From contig NZ_NHRX01000067.1 of assembly GCF_016653115.1 (NCBI RefSeq), forward strand, positions 11,279 to 75,278: DNA of 64,000 nucleotides, written 5' to 3'. Position numbers and translations under genes: made by a program. The notes beneath the pieces are model-generated. The model had not been told where the DNA came from, did not search any database, and saw nothing but the letters and a program-made list of their open reading frames with translations. How positions within the stretch are numbered: position 1 is the first letter of the stretch; each line of letters begins with the position of its first letter. This DNA is from Rhodocyclus purpureus (GTDB taxonomy: Bacteria > Pseudomonadota > Gammaproteobacteria > Burkholderiales > Rhodocyclaceae). Below, piece by piece: positions 38,756-50,552 of the stretch.

Positions 38756-41128
38756 TTAAGAGCGCTTCAGCCGCGCGAACGCTGCGGCCATGGCACCGCC
38801 CGCCGGCGCCTGGCTACGCTGTGGCGCAGGGCGCGTGGTCGGGCGGCCGCGCGCTTCGCTGCGACCGCCGTCGCGCGCCTCGCCGCGGCGCTCGCCGCCG
38901 GCCGCGCCGGGTTCGTCGTCGAGGCGCATCGAGAGGGCGATGCGCTTGCGCGCGACCTCGACCTCGAGCACCTTGACCTTGACCACGTCGCCGGCCTTGA
39001 CGACGCTGCGCGGGTCCTTGACGAAGGTTTTCGACAGCGCCGAGATGTGCACGAGCCCATCCTGGTGCACGCCGATGTCGACGAAGGCGCCGAAGTTGGC
39101 GACGTTGGTGACGACGCCTTCGAGGATCATCCCCGGACGCAGGTCGGCGATCTCCTCGACGCCTTCGCGGAAGTTGGCGGTCTTGAACTCGGGGCGCGGG
39201 TCGCGGCCGGGTTTTTCGAGTTCGCCGAGGATGTCCTTCACCGTCGGCACGCCGAAGCGCTCGTCGGCGAAGCGCGCGGGTTCGAGCGAGCGCAGGAGCT
39301 TGCTGTCGCCGATCACTTCGCGCACGCCCTTCTTGATCTCGGCGAGGATGCGCGCGACCAGCGGGTAGGCTTCCGGGTGCACCGCCGACGCGTCGAGCGG
39401 CTCGTCGCCGCCGTTGATGCGCAGGAAGCCCGCAGCCTGCTCGAAGGTCTTCGCGCCGAGCCGCGGCACCTCGGTGAGCGCCTTGCGGCTGCGGAAGGGG
39501 CCGTTGGCGTCGCGGTGCGCGACGATGTTGGCGGCGAGCGTCGCGTTGAGGCCGGAGACGCGCGTGAGCAGCGGCACCGACGCGGTATTGACGTCGACGC
39601 CGACGGCATTGACGCCGTCCTCGACCACCGCGTCGAGCGTGCGCGCCAGCCGGGTCTGGCTGACGTCGTGCTGGTACTGGCCGACACCGATCGACTTCGG
39701 GTCGATCTTCACCAGCTCGGCGAGCGGGTCCTGCAGCCGGCGCGCGATCGAGACGGCGCCGCGCAGGCTGACGTCGAGCTCGGGGAACTCGCGCGCGGCG
39801 AATTCGGACGCCGAATAGACCGAGGCGCCGGCTTCCGAGACGACGATCGAGCTCATGGCGAGCTCGGGCAGGCGGCGGATCAGCTCGCCGGCGAGGCGAT
39901 CGGTTTCGCGGCTGGCGGTGCCGTTGCCGATCGCGATCAGCTCGACCTTGTGCTTGCGGGCGAGATGCGCCAGCGTCGCCAGCGATCCCTCGAGGTCGCG
40001 GCGCGGTTCGTGCGGGTAGATGGTCGCCGTGTCGACGAGCTTGCCGGTGGCGTCGACGACGGCGACCTTGACGCCGGTCCTGAGGCCGGGGTCGAGCCCC
40101 ATCGTCACCTTCGGGCCGGCCGGGGCGGCGAGCAGGAGGTCGCGCAGGTTGGCGGCGAAGACGCGGATCGCCTCTTCCTCGGCGCGCTCGCGCAAGGCGC
40201 CCATCAGTTCGAGTTCGAGGTGCGGCTGGATCTTGATCCGCCACGCCCAGCGCACCGTTTCGGCGAGCCAGCGGTCGGCGGCGCGGCCGCCCTTCAGCAC
40301 GCTGTCGCGCACGCCGGCATGCGCGGCGATCAGGCCGAGGATGCGCTGCTCGCCAGGGCTGCTGCGCGCCGGCTTGCCATCCTCGGCGCTCTCGGCGAGT
40401 TCGGGCTCGGGCAGCAGCGTGAGTTGCAGCACGCCCTCGTTGCGCCCGCGGAAGAGCGCCAGCGCGCGGTGCGAGGGGATTTCGCCGAGCGCTTCGCTGT
40501 AGTCGAAGTAGTCGCGGAACTTGGCGCCCTCGTTCTCCTTGCCTTCGACGACGGTCGCCTTGACGACGCCGTTGTCGGAGAGGCGCTCGCGCAGCACGCC
40601 GAGCAGTTCGGCGTCTTCGGCAAGCCGCTCCATGACGATCTGGCGCGCGCCGTCGAGCGCGCTCTTCGCGTCGGGGAAACCGGCGTCGGCGTTGAGGTAA
40701 GGGGCGGCGGCTTCCTCGGGAACGCGCGTCGGGTCTTCGATCAGCGCGTCGGCGAGCGGCTCGAGTCCGGCTTCGCGCGCGATCTGTGCCTTGGTGCGGC
40801 GCTTCTGCTTGTACGGCAGGTAGAGGTCTTCGAGGCGCTGCTTGGTGTCGGCCTCGGCGATGGCGGCGGCGAGTTCGGGCGTCAGCTTGCCCTGTTCCTC
40901 GATCGAGGCGACGATCGCGCGGCGCCGGTCTTCGAGCTCGCGCAGGTACACGAGACGCTCGGCGAGCAGGCGCAGCTGCGTGTCGTCGAGCCCGCCGGTG
41001 ACTTCCTTGCGGTAGCGCGCGATGAAGGGAACGGTGGCACCCTCGTCGAGCAGGGCGACGGCGGCCTGCACCTGGCGGGGCTGGCAAGCGAGTTCGTCGG
41101 CGAGGCGGCGTGCGAGCGCGATCGTCAT
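38756..41128 (-). CDS. tex: Tex, S1-domain RNA-binding protein
   Basis: 790 aa. The Tex N-terminal helical domains contain [21 protein letters not shown] YqgF/RNase H-like domain follows ([17 protein letters not shown]). The helix-hairpin-helix region is [20 protein letters not shown], then [22 protein letters not shown]-terminal S1 domain carries [20 protein letters not shown] and [11 protein letters not shown]. An Arg/Gly-rich tail varies between species. It is a conserved cytosolic nucleic-acid-binding protein linked to transcription and RNA turnover. Single gene with its own promoter candidate. Confidence 0.96.
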   Translation of the reverse strand: MTIALARRLADELACQPRQVQAAVALLDEGATVPFIARYRKEVTGGLDDTQLRLLAERLVYLRELEDRRRAIVASIEEQGKLTPELAAAIAEADTKQRLEDLYLPYKQKRRTKAQIAREAGLEPLADALIEDPTRVPEEAAAPYLNADAGFPDAKSALDGARQIVMERLAEDAELLGVLRERLSDNGVVKATVVEGKENEGAKFRDYFDYSEALGEIPSHRALALFRGRNEGVLQLTLLPEPELAESAEDGKPARSSPGEQRILGLIAAHAGVRDSVLKGGRAADRWLAETVRWAWRIKIQPHLELELMGALRERAEEEAIRVFAANLRDLLLAAPAGPKVTMGLDPGLRTGVKVAVVDATGKLVDTATIYPHEPRRDLEGSLATLAHLARKHKVELIAIGNGTASRETDRLAGELIRRLPELAMSSIVVSEAGASVYSASEFAAREFPELDVSLRGAVSIARRLQDPLAELVKIDPKSIGVGQYQHDVSQTRLARTLDAVVEDGVNAVGVDVNTASVPLLTRVSGLNATLAANIVAHRDANGPFRSRKALTEVPRLGAKTFEQAAGFLRINGGDEPLDASAVHPEAYPLVARILAEIKKGVREVIGDSKLLRSLEPARFADERFGVPTVKDILGELEKPGRDPRPEFKTANFREGVEEIADLRPGMILEGVVTNVANFGAFVDIGVHQDGLVHISALSKTFVKDPRSVVKAGDVVKVKVLEVEVARKRIALSMRLDDEPGAAGGERRGEARDGGRSEARGRPTTRPAPQRSQAPAGGAMAAAFARLKRS

Positions 41129-41164
41129 CGTTCGGGGCTTCCTGTGCTGATGAAAAGGGGGCGA

Positions 41165-41193
41165 ACTATGCGCAATCGGCGCCCAAAAGACAA
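41165..41193 (-). promoter_or_regulatory. candidate sigma-70 promoter of tex
   Basis: On the minus strand, TTGTCT (41188-41193) and CATAGT (41165-41170) are separated by exactly 17 nt. They lie about 37 nt upstream of the tex ATG at 41128. Confidence 0.5.
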
Positions 41194-41286
41194 GTCGGGC
41201 AGGCGTCTTCGGGCGGCCTGCGGCAGGACGGATGAACGGAGCCGGATCCTTGACCTCGACCCGTCAAATGCAAACTGTCCCTTCGC

Positions 41287-44200
41287 TCACTGCGTCGGCA
41301 GTTTCCCCACTGCGTCGGCCAGCCGCGCGAGCTCGCCTTCGCACTGGTTGGCCAGGTAGGCGATGACGCCTGCCACGGCGCCGCCGTGCAGGGCCTGAGC
41401 GAGCTCGTCGGCCAGGGTGGCGATTCGCCGGGCGCCGAGCAAGCCGGCGATCCCCTTCAGGTCGTGCGCGAGCGCACGCGCAGCTTCGTTCGCGCCGGCT
41501 GCCAGATGCGCGCGCAGCCGGCCGATGTCCTCGCGCTTCTCCGTGCTGAAGCGCTGCAACATCGCGCAGTAAGCGTCGAGATCTTCCCGCGAGCGTTTGC
41601 GCGAGGCGTCGACCTCGAGCTCGGCGATCTGCATCAGGGCGCGGCACAAGTCGCTGTTTTCCACGTCGTGGGTCCGGGCTGCCGGCGCCTGCTGCCCGAG
41701 CCAGCGACCGAGCTCGCTGGCGAGCACTGCCGGAGTGACCGGTTTGGCCAGGTGCGCGCTCATTCCGGAGGCCTGACAGCGCTGACGGTCCTCGGCAAAG
41801 GCGTTTGCCGTCAGCGCGATGATCGGCGTGTCCCGGTGTCGCGGCTCGCTGCGGATCGTTTGCGTCGCGACCAGCCCGTCCAGGCGCGGCATGTGCCAGT
41901 CCATCAGGATCAGGTCGTAGCTGTGCTGGCGAGCGCTGTCGATGGCTTCGATGCCGTCGGCAGCGACGTCGACCGAACAGCCGAGGTCTTCGAGCATCTC
42001 GCGCAGGATGTCGCGACTCTGCGCATGGTCCTCGGCGAGCAGGATTTTCCTGCCCTTGAAGTCTGTGCGCGTGGCGGACTCGCGCTCCGTGTAAGGAACG
42101 TAGCCGATCACCCGCTCGCAGTCGAGCTCGAAGCTGAAGCTGGTTCCCTTGCCGACCCGGCTATCGACGCGGATGGTTCCACCCATCATCTCCACCAGTC
42201 GCTGGCTGATGGCGAGCCCGAGCCCGCTGCCGCCCTGGCGGCGCGTGGTCGAACTATCGACCTGAGTGAACGGCTGAAAAAGCCGCTGCCGATCGGCCTC
42301 GGTGATGCCTTCGCCGGTATCGCTGACGCAGAAGCGCAATCTGACGCGTCCATCGTCCCCGCCGACGCGGTCGATGACGAGCCGTACCGAACCGGCATCG
42401 GTGAATTTGATGGCGTTGCTGCACAGGTTGATCAGCACTTGCGACAGGCGCAGCGGATCTCCGTTCAGCCACATCTTTTGCAGCAGGGGGGCGACCTCGG
42501 CATGCAGGCTCAGTCCCTTCTCCTGCGCCTTGATCTCGAACATGCGCATGACCCGATCGACGACGTCGCCGAGCCTGAAGTCGCTGCGCTCCAGCGCGAT
42601 CTGTTCGGCCTCGATCTTGGACAGGTCGAGCACGTCGTTGAGGACGGTGAGCAGGTGTTCCGAACTGGCGCACAGTTCGTCAAGCTTCTCTCGCTGCCAG
42701 ATGTAGTTCGATTTGCTGCGCAGCAGTTCGGCGAGCCCGATGATCACGTTGAGCGGCGTGCGGATTTCATGGCTCATGTTGGCGAGAAACGCGCTCTTCG
42801 CCCTCGTCGCGGCGTCGGCGGCGTCCTTGGCCTGGCGCAACTCGATCTCGGCTTCCTTGCGCTCGGTGACGTCCTGGTTGGTGCCGAAGGCGCTGATCGC
42901 CACCCCGTCCGCGTCGAACTCCTGTTCGCCGAGCGCGCGCACCCATTTCACGCGGCCGTCGGCCAGCACCCGGTACTCGACCCGGAAAGGCCGCTCGCCC
43001 CTGAGCGCCGCCTGCGCCTCCCGGTGCACGTGGTCGCGGTCGTCGGGATGCACGCAGGCGAAAAACCCAGCGTAGTTCATCGGCGTCCCGGCGGGGATTC
43101 CGTAGATCCGGTAGCTCTCTTCCGACCACTCGAGAACGTCGCTGCCCATGTCGAGACGGAAGCTGCCGATCGCTCCCATCGCCTGTGCACGGCGCAAGTC
43201 CTCCTCTTTCCTGCGCAGCGCGCTCTCGGCCAGGGTGAGCGCGGTGACGTCGCGCAGCACGCCGCGCATCCGGATCGTCCGCCGCTGGGCGCCTTCACCG
43301 GCGAATTGTGCCTGGCCGCTGAAGTTGACCCAGCGCACGCTGCCATCGGGGCGGACGATGCGGTGCGTGTCGTCTATTTGTCCGTCGCCGGCGGGATCCA
43401 GAGCGCGGGCGTAAACCTGCCGAAACCTCTCGTTGTCCTCGCGGTGGACGAAATCGGGAACGTCGCCGAAAGGGGTGGCCGGCGCATCGGCAGCGATGCC
43501 CAGAATCGTGCGCATCTCGAGCGACCAGTATGCGGATCCGGTCTCCAGGTCGTACTCGAAGACCCCGAATTTCGCCGCCTGCGCCGCCAGCCGCAGCCGC
43601 TCCTCGCTTGCGCGCAGTTTCTCCTCGGCCAGCATGCGTTCGGCGAGCAGCGTTCTCAGTTCGGCGTTGTCCTGCGCCAGCCGCTTGCGCTCGGTGGCGT
43701 CGATGCATATTCCTGACATGAAGAGCGGCACGCCGGAGGCGTCGTAGGTGGCGTCGCCATAGTCATCGAGCCACTTGATCCTGCCATCGGGGAGAACGAT
43801 CCGGTACTGGCGGAAGATCGGCGAACGGTTCCTGAGCGCAGTGGCAATGCCGTCCTCGACGTCGGGCAGATCATCCGGATGAACGATCGCCCGCCAGGCC
43901 TCGTAGCTGGGTTCGACCCGGTCCGGATCGAGTCCGAGCACGCGGAAATTTCCGTCCGACCAGTAGGCCTTGCCCGTGCGCAGATCACGGCCCCAGGCGC
44001 CGGCCTTGGCGCAGCGTTCGGCGATCGAAAAGCGCTCGTTGGCCTGCCGCAGTGCTTCCGCCTGTTGCTTGCGCTCGCTGATGTCCTCGAAGATCGTATA
44101 GACGGACGCGACTGCCTGCAGTGGCCCATCGGCGACCGGAACGGCATTGATCCTGATCCAGGTCCTGCGCTCATGGCTAGGCTTGCTGATCCCCATCACC

Positions 44201-44481
44201 ACATCGCGAACCGGCTTTCCCGTCCGCAGCGCCAGCATCGACGGATGCTCGTCGCCGGGGAAGGGAGAGCCGTCTTCCCTGACTGCGCACCAGCGTGGAT
44301 CCCGCGAAGTGGCGCCGCGTATCTGCTCCGAGTTCAGGCCGAGAATCCGTTCGGCGGCCGGGTTGCTGGCAGTGATCTCGCCGCGGGAATTCTGAAAGAC
44401 GACGCCGACGGGCAGCGATTCAAAAAGACGAACACTTTGCAGAAATCTTGCGACTTCGTCATCGAGCGAAGGAGTAGCCAC
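41287..44481 (-). CDS. hybrid sensor histidine kinase (PAS x4, HisKA, HATPase, REC, HPt)
   Basis: 1064 aa from the GTG at 44481. An ATG at 44529 would add 16 residues, but the paralogue at 30242-33055 starts at the equivalent GTG and the upstream DNA of both genes is recognisably homologous. Same order as that paralogue with one more PAS inserted after the first ([20 protein letters not shown], about 155-280). HisKA has [15 protein letters not shown], the ATPase [13 protein letters not shown], the receiver [13 protein letters not shown] and the HPt [13 protein letters not shown]. No transmembrane region and no output domain. It is separated from the other sensory genes by tex. Confidence 0.93.
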   Translation of the reverse strand: MATPSLDDEVARFLQSVRLFESLPVGVVFQNSRGEITASNPAAERILGLNSEQIRGATSRDPRWCAVREDGSPFPGDEHPSMLALRTGKPVRDVVMGISKPSHERRTWIRINAVPVADGPLQAVASVYTIFEDISERKQQAEALRQANERFSIAERCAKAGAWGRDLRTGKAYWSDGNFRVLGLDPDRVEPSYEAWRAIVHPDDLPDVEDGIATALRNRSPIFRQYRIVLPDGRIKWLDDYGDATYDASGVPLFMSGICIDATERKRLAQDNAELRTLLAERMLAEEKLRASEERLRLAAQAAKFGVFEYDLETGSAYWSLEMRTILGIAADAPATPFGDVPDFVHREDNERFRQVYARALDPAGDGQIDDTHRIVRPDGSVRWVNFSGQAQFAGEGAQRRTIRMRGVLRDVTALTLAESALRRKEEDLRRAQAMGAIGSFRLDMGSDVLEWSEESYRIYGIPAGTPMNYAGFFACVHPDDRDHVHREAQAALRGERPFRVEYRVLADGRVKWVRALGEQEFDADGVAISAFGTNQDVTERKEAEIELRQAKDAADAATRAKSAFLANMSHEIRTPLNVIIGLAELLRSKSNYIWQREKLDELCASSEHLLTVLNDVLDLSKIEAEQIALERSDFRLGDVVDRVMRMFEIKAQEKGLSLHAEVAPLLQKMWLNGDPLRLSQVLINLCSNAIKFTDAGSVRLVIDRVGGDDGRVRLRFCVSDTGEGITEADRQRLFQPFTQVDSSTTRRQGGSGLGLAISQRLVEMMGGTIRVDSRVGKGTSFSFELDCERVIGYVPYTERESATRTDFKGRKILLAEDHAQSRDILREMLEDLGCSVDVAADGIEAIDSARQHSYDLILMDWHMPRLDGLVATQTIRSEPRHRDTPIIALTANAFAEDRQRCQASGMSAHLAKPVTPAVLASELGRWLGQQAPAARTHDVENSDLCRALMQIAELEVDASRKRSREDLDAYCAMLQRFSTEKREDIGRLRAHLAAGANEAARALAHDLKGIAGLLGARRIATLADELAQALHGGAVAGVIAYLANQCEGELARLADAVGKLPTQ

Positions 44482-44655
44482 GGCGAGTCTCGTCAGCGCG
44501 CAGGAAAACCGTAGCATAGCCGATGACATAGTGCCGACGCCATCCCGAAGGGGTACGGTTGGTGTGCCATTGGCAAGTTGTCAGCGATTCCGCCGGCGTA
44601 GCCGTTCCTTGCCGTGAAACGCGAGCCCGGGAGTCGGCCGGAACCGAGGAGACGC

Positions 44656-45183
44656 TCAGTCCGGCAGCAGTTCCAGTTCGCTGAGGCAGCGATGCCAGCG
44701 TGCGACGTAGTTGGCAGCGCCGCGCAGGCTCGCGGCGACTTCCTCGTCGGTGAGCTCGCGCACCAGCCGGGCAGGCGAGCCGACGATCAGCGAGCGCTCG
44801 GGAAAGACCTTGCCGGCCGGGACCAGCGAGTGGGCGCCGACGATGCTGTTGCGGCCGATGCGCGCATGGTTGAGCACGGTCGATCCCATGCCGATCAGCG
44901 CGCCGTCCTCGACCGTGCAGCCGTGCAGCATCACCAGGTGGCCGATCGTCACCGCGCGGCCGAGGGTCAGCGGTGCGCCGGGGTCGGTGTGCAGCACCGA
45001 GCTTTCCTGGACGTTGCTCTCTTCGCCGATCACGATCGGTTCGTTGTCGCCGCGCAGCGTGGCGTTCCACCAGACGGAAGCGTTGCGCTGCAGGCGGACG
45101 TCACCGATCAGCGTCGCGTTGGGGGCGACCCAGGACTGCGGGTCGATCTGCGGTCGGCGCTCGCCGAAACGGTAAATTGGCAT
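44656..45183 (-). CDS. gamma-carbonic-anhydrase-like protein (YrdA/PaaY type)
   Basis: 175 aa from the ATG at 45183 (MPIYRFGERRPQIDPQSWVA). It is a left-handed beta-helix of hexapeptide repeats (IGDVRLQRNASVWWNATLRG) with the three metal-binding His in SSVLHTDPG and TIGHLVMLHGCTVEDG. A C-terminal helix follows. Proteins of this family bind Zn or Fe; some are carbonic anhydrases and others thioesterases, so the reaction is not fixed. Single gene; a REP-like element lies directly upstream. Confidence 0.92.
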   Translation of the reverse strand: MPIYRFGERRPQIDPQSWVAPNATLIGDVRLQRNASVWWNATLRGDNEPIVIGEESNVQESSVLHTDPGAPLTLGRAVTIGHLVMLHGCTVEDGALIGMGSTVLNHARIGRNSIVGAHSLVPAGKVFPERSLIVGSPARLVRELTDEEVAASLRGAANYVARWHRCLSELELLPD

Positions 45184-45230
45184 GATCAAGGTGAAACTGC
45201 GAAGGGATTGAGGAATGGCGCCAGCAGCCT

Positions 45231-45362
45231 GTCATCGCGAGCCCGCAGGGCGTGGCGATCCAGTGCGTAGGGCTGGCTTCGGGGTGTCCGCGGATAGATG
45301 GTGACGACGCAAAAATGGAAGTACGAACTGGATTGCCGCGGCGCTGCGCGCCTCGCAATGAC
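45231..45362. repeat. single REP-like inverted pair (relative of arrays A and B)
   Basis: One palindrome (GTCATCGCGAGCCCG to GGCGATCCAG, 45231-45263) and its inverted relative (CTGGATTGCCGCGGCGC to CGCAATGAC, 45328-45362) enclose a spacer of about 64 bp. The spacer is recognisably related to the spacers of the two tandem arrays. A short word (45191-45212) just before it recurs before array B at 57215-57236. Confidence 0.85.
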
Positions 45363-45395
45363 TGCATCGATCAAGCCATCCTGTCACCCCATAGC

Positions 45396-46615
<1,220 letters not shown>

Positions 46616-46619
<4 letters not shown>

Positions 46620-47362
46620 GAGGCTCGTTCCTTCTCCGCCGCAGCGTGTGCATGCGCATGGGCGGTCGATCCGTCATGGACGATGCGTCCGTCGAGGAAG
46701 CGCACCAGACGCTGCGCGTGCTGCGCGATGTCAGGCTCGTGCGTGACCAGCGCGATGGTGATTCCCTCGGCGTTGAGTTCGGCGAACATGGCCATGATCT
46801 CCTCGCTGGTATGGCTGTCGAGGTTGCCGGTCGGCTCGTCGGCGAGGATCAGTCGCGGCCGGTTGACCAGCGCACGGGCGATCGCGACGCGCTGTTGCTG
46901 GCCGCCTGAAATCTGGTTGGGCAGGGAAGGGGCGTAGCGCGCCAGCCCGACTCGCTCCAGCAGTTCGCGTGCGCGCGCCTGCCGCTCGTCGCGCTCGACG
47001 CCGGCGTACACCAGTGGCAGCGCGACGTTGTCCTCGAGCGTCATCCGCGGCAGCAGGTTGAAGCCCTGGAAGACGAAGCCGATGGTACCGCCGCGCAGGC
47101 GTGCGAGCGCGTCCTGGTCGAGGCTGGCGACGTCGTTGCCGTTCAACAGGTAGCGGCCCGAGCTGGCGCGGTCGAGGCAGCCGAGGATGTTCATGAAGGT
47201 CGATTTACCCGACCCCGACGGCCCCATGATGGCGACGAACTCGCCGGGATCGATGACGAGGTCCACGTCCTTCAGTACCGGAAACGGACCGGCCGCGGTG
47301 GCGTAGGACTTGCACAGCGACTCGACGCGGATCACCGCGTCGCTGCCTGTTTCCCCGGGCAT
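46616..47362 (-). CDS. MacB-type ABC transporter ATPase
   Basis: 248 aa, LolD/MacB-family ATPase. Walker A is GPSGSGKST, the Q-loop [13 protein letters not shown], the signature [17 protein letters not shown], Walker [13 protein letters not shown] and the H-loop VTHEPD. It has a His/Ala-rich C-terminal tail ([11 protein letters not shown]), unusual for this family and possibly metal-binding or simply low complexity. Coupled by overlaps to the adaptor gene upstream and the permease gene downstream. Confidence 0.95.
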
Positions 47363-48606
47363 CAGAACATCCTCATGCCGACCGTGCGCGGCGCGCCGCT
47401 GCTGCCGTTGGCGACCGCCTCGCCGACGACGATGCGGTCGTCGGCCCTGAGCTCGCCGTCGATGACTTCGGTGAAGCGGTTGTCGGTGATGCCGAGCGTC
47501 AGCCGGACCGGGACCAGTTCGCCGCCGCGCAGCACATGCACCGTCCCGGAAGACGAATCGCGACTGCGCTTGCCGCGGCCTTCGCCTCGGGCTTCTCCAC
47601 GACCATTACCCGCCTCGCTGGCGCCGCTGTCCGCGGGCGCAGGCTTGCGCATGCCGGCTTCGGGCTTCGTAGCGGCCTCGCCCTCGGGACGGAAGCGCAG
47701 CGCCGCGTTGGGGACGCGCAGCACGTCCTGGCGTTCGGCGACGCCGATGCTGACGTAGGCGGTCATTCCCGGCAGCAGGATCTGTTCGGGGTTGTCGACC
47801 GAGACGACGACGTTGTAGGTGACGACGTTCTGCTGCGTCGTCGGGTTCAGGCGCAACTGGCGCACCTCGCCGGCAAAGCTGCGGTTGGGGAAGGCGTCCA
47901 CCGAGAAGCGCACACTCTGCCCGACGCGGATCGCGCCGATGTCGGCCTCGGCGAAGCTCGAATCGATCTGCATGTTCGACAGATCCTGCGCGATCTGGAA
48001 CAGCGTCGGCGTCTGGAAGCTGGCCGCTACCGTCTGCCCGACGTCGATCGAGCGCGCGACGATGACGCCGGACACCGGCGAACGGATCACTGCGTAGCCG
48101 AGGTTGACGCGGTCCTTGTCGGCCTGCGCGCGCGCCAGCGCCAGCTGCGCACGCGCGGCCTTCAAGGCCTGCAGCGACTGGTCGTACTCCTGGCGCGAGA
48201 CGTACTCCTGCGCGAGCAGTGCCGCCATCCGCTTCTCGTTGGCCTGCGCGAGATCGAGCGCGGCCGCAGCGCTGTCCACGTTGGCGGCGCTCTGCCGCGC
48301 CTGCGCGAGCAGCAGCGAGTCGTCGAGTTCGAGCAGGACCTGGCCCTTCTCGACCTTGCTGTTGAAGTCGACGTAGAGCTTGGCGACGCGCCCCGATACC
48401 TGCGTGCCGACATTGACCAGCGTCACCGGGTTGAGCGTGCCGTTGGCCGAGACGCTCTGCCGGATGTCGCCGCGGTCCACCGCCTGCAGCTTGTAGCGTT
48501 CCTCGATCTTCGGCGTGTTCACCTGCTTCCAGGCAAAGAAAGCGGCTGTCGCCGCGGCCAGCGCGACGGCGGTGATGACGAGCGTTTTCTTCAGCTTGGC
48601 GTTCAT
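47362..48606 (-). CDS. macA: MacA-like periplasmic adaptor (RND/HlyD family)
   Basis: 414 aa. One N-terminal membrane anchor (LVITAVALAAATAAFFAW), then a barrel-sandwich/lipoyl half (GTLNPVTLVNVGTQVSGRVA). A helical hairpin (about 95-165) touches the TolC channel, and the other lipoyl half is YAVIRSPVSGVIVARSIDVG. Beta-barrel and membrane-proximal domains follow. A disordered Gly/Arg/Glu-rich insertion (about residues 330-360, EAGNGRGEARGEGRGKRS) interrupts the last domain. The ATG overlaps the stop of the TolC-like gene. Confidence 0.94.
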   Translation of the reverse strand: MNAKLKKTLVITAVALAAATAAFFAWKQVNTPKIEERYKLQAVDRGDIRQSVSANGTLNPVTLVNVGTQVSGRVAKLYVDFNSKVEKGQVLLELDDSLLLAQARQSAANVDSAAAALDLAQANEKRMAALLAQEYVSRQEYDQSLQALKAARAQLALARAQADKDRVNLGYAVIRSPVSGVIVARSIDVGQTVAASFQTPTLFQIAQDLSNMQIDSSFAEADIGAIRVGQSVRFSVDAFPNRSFAGEVRQLRLNPTTQQNVVTYNVVVSVDNPEQILLPGMTAYVSIGVAERQDVLRVPNAALRFRPEGEAATKPEAGMRKPAPADSGASEAGNGRGEARGEGRGKRSRDSSSGTVHVLRGGELVPVRLTLGITDNRFTEVIDGELRADDRIVVGEAVANGSSGAPRTVGMRMF

Positions 48607-50087
48607 GGGCGGGCTTTCGTTGCGGCGTCGGGCGCGGGCCCGGATGCGGGGACGGTGGCGGGGCTCGCCACCGGCTGCAGCAGGCTGGCGTCGAGCGAGC
48701 CGACTGCCTGCGCCAGCGTCGCGCGTCCGGTGCGCCACTGGAATCGCGCCTGCACGTCCTGCAGGCGGGCGCTGGCCAGCGCGCTCTGCGCGTTGAGCAA
48801 CTCGATCAGGCTGCCGACCCCGGCCTCGTAACGGCCGCGCGCGACGCGCGCCGACTGTTCGGCACTGGCGAGCAGGTCGGCCGCGCTCTTCACCGACTGC
48901 GTTGCGGTGACGAGAGTCTGCCAGGCGTTCCACACGTCGAGCGTCACCTGGCGGCGCATCCTGTCGAGCTGTGCGTCGCGCAGCTCGCGTTGCGCCTCGG
49001 CGGCGCGGACGCGGTAATTGGTCGCGAAGCCGGAGAAGAGCGGAATGTCCACGCGCACGCCGAGCGATCCGTCGCGCGTCGCCGGCCCGATGCTGGTGTC
49101 GGCGTTGTTGGCTGCGGCTGCCAGCGATACGGTCGGCCAGCCGGCGGAGCGCGCGGCGACGACGTCGGCCTCCGCGGACCTGAGTTGCGCTTCGCTGGCG
49201 CGCAGGTCGGGGCGACGGCGACGCGCCTCGTCGATCAGCGCGCCGACGTCCTGCTCGAAGCGCAGGTCGGCCGCCGGGTCGCTGACCGCCGCCAGCGCCG
49301 GGAAGCGGTTCGCGTCGCGGCCGATCGCGTTGGCCAAGGCACCCTGCGCGGTCTGCAGCCGGCCCTCGGCTTCGATGCGCAGCAGCGTCGACTGCGACAG
49401 GGCGGTCTGCGCCTGCAGGCGGTCGGCGGGGGTGCCGCTGCCGACGCGGTAGCGCGCTTCGGCGGCGCGCAGGCTCTCGCCGGCCGCGCGCTCCGACTCG
49501 CGCGTCGCCGCGACTGCGGCCTGGTTGGCATGGACCTGGTAGAAAGCCTGGATCGCGGCGAGGAAGACCGCCTGCAGCGTCGCGTCCTGCGTCTCGTTGG
49601 CGGCGACCAGCAACTGGCGCGTGCTCTCGATCGTCGCCGAGCGTCCGCCGAAATCCCAGAGCAGCCAGGAGAGGGTGAGCGCGCTCTTCTGCTGGCGGTA
49701 GCGCTCGGCATCGTCCGGGGAGACGCGGTTGGCGCTGAGGGTGGCGGCCAGGGTCGGCAGCCAGGCGGCCTGCGCCGTACCGAGCTGTGCGGCGCGCCAG
49801 CGCGCGCTGGCCCAGGCCTCGCGTGTCTGCGGGTTGTGGCACAGCGCGAGGTCGACCACCTCGGGCAACGTCAGCGCGCGTCCCTCGCCCGGGTCGGTGC
49901 AGGGCAGCGCAGTTGCGTCGAGACGCTGCTGCGGGGCGGGACTCGTCAGCGCTGCCGTCGAGAACGGGTCGAGCTCGAGCGCGACTGCTCCGTTGCCGAG
50001 CGAGGCGAAGAGCGCCAGCAGGGCGGCGCCGAGCGCGCTGCGCGCCGGCTGCCTGACTGCCGTGAGGATTCTGCGAGCGGGGAACAT
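48603..50087 (-). CDS. TolC-family outer membrane channel
   Basis: 494 aa. An N-terminal signal peptide (about 1-36) is followed by two OEP repeats, each starting with the LTLPEVVDLAL-like helix and ending with the conserved barrel segment (TLSWLLWDFGGRSATIESTR and VRVDIPLFSGFATNYRV). It has Ala/Arg/Gln-rich alpha-barrel helices and a short Pro/Ala tail. First gene of the four-gene efflux operon tolC-like, macA, ATPase, permease, all joined by 4-nt overlaps. It exports the transporter's unknown substrate through the outer membrane. Confidence 0.94.
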   Translation of the reverse strand: MFPARRILTAVRQPARSALGAALLALFASLGNGAVALELDPFSTAALTSPAPQQRLDATALPCTDPGEGRALTLPEVVDLALCHNPQTREAWASARWRAAQLGTAQAAWLPTLAATLSANRVSPDDAERYRQQKSALTLSWLLWDFGGRSATIESTRQLLVAANETQDATLQAVFLAAIQAFYQVHANQAAVAATRESERAAGESLRAAEARYRVGSGTPADRLQAQTALSQSTLLRIEAEGRLQTAQGALANAIGRDANRFPALAAVSDPAADLRFEQDVGALIDEARRRRPDLRASEAQLRSAEADVVAARSAGWPTVSLAAAANNADTSIGPATRDGSLGVRVDIPLFSGFATNYRVRAAEAQRELRDAQLDRMRRQVTLDVWNAWQTLVTATQSVKSAADLLASAEQSARVARGRYEAGVGSLIELLNAQSALASARLQDVQARFQWRTGRATLAQAVGSLDASLLQPVASPATVPASGPAPDAATKARP

Positions 50088-50188
50088 GGGCGAAGAGTAT
50101 AGCCAGATCGCCGCGTCCGCCGCCGCGCGCCGGGGCAGCCACTTGTTAGCAAATATTGCACCCCTGCGCGCCGCGGCCAGCGGGCCGA

Positions 50189-50506
50189 TCATGCGAAGCG
50201 CGCGAGCGACCACGACATGCCGCTGCCGGCGGCGAGCAGCGCGGCGAATGCGAAGATCGCCAGGCGCAGGCGCTTGCCGAGCGCGTTGTCCTGTTCGAGC
50301 GAGAGCGCGAACAGGTGCAGCGCCGCCCAGCCGACGAGCAGGCCGGCGCCCAGCGGGACGAGGACCACCTGCAGTTCGACCTTGTTCATCGCCAGCAGCC
50401 TGCCCTCGTGCCAGGGAACCGCGACGAACATGCCGAAGCTCCAGAAGAGGGCGGCGGCGCCGGCTGCGCAGAGCAGGGCGCCGAAACGGGTAATCCACTT
50501 GTCCAT
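50189..50506 (-). CDS. small integral membrane protein, unknown
   Basis: 105 aa with three hydrophobic helices (about 8-30, 45-68, 82-100): FGALLCAAGAAALFWSFGMF, VVLVPLGAGLLVGWAALHLF and LAIFAFAALLAAGSGMSW. A charged loop (SLEQDNALGKRLR) separates the last two. No family recognised. It lies between the efflux operon and the methyltransferase gene on the same strand, 46 nt downstream of the latter's stop. Confidence 0.7.
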   Translation of the reverse strand: MDKWITRFGALLCAAGAAALFWSFGMFVAVPWHEGRLLAMNKVELQVVLVPLGAGLLVGWAALHLFALSLEQDNALGKRLRLAIFAFAALLAAGSGMSWSLARFA

Positions 50507-50552
50507 GGGTGTCAGTCGAAAGTTGGAGGGGCGCCGTCAGGCTGTCCGCCTT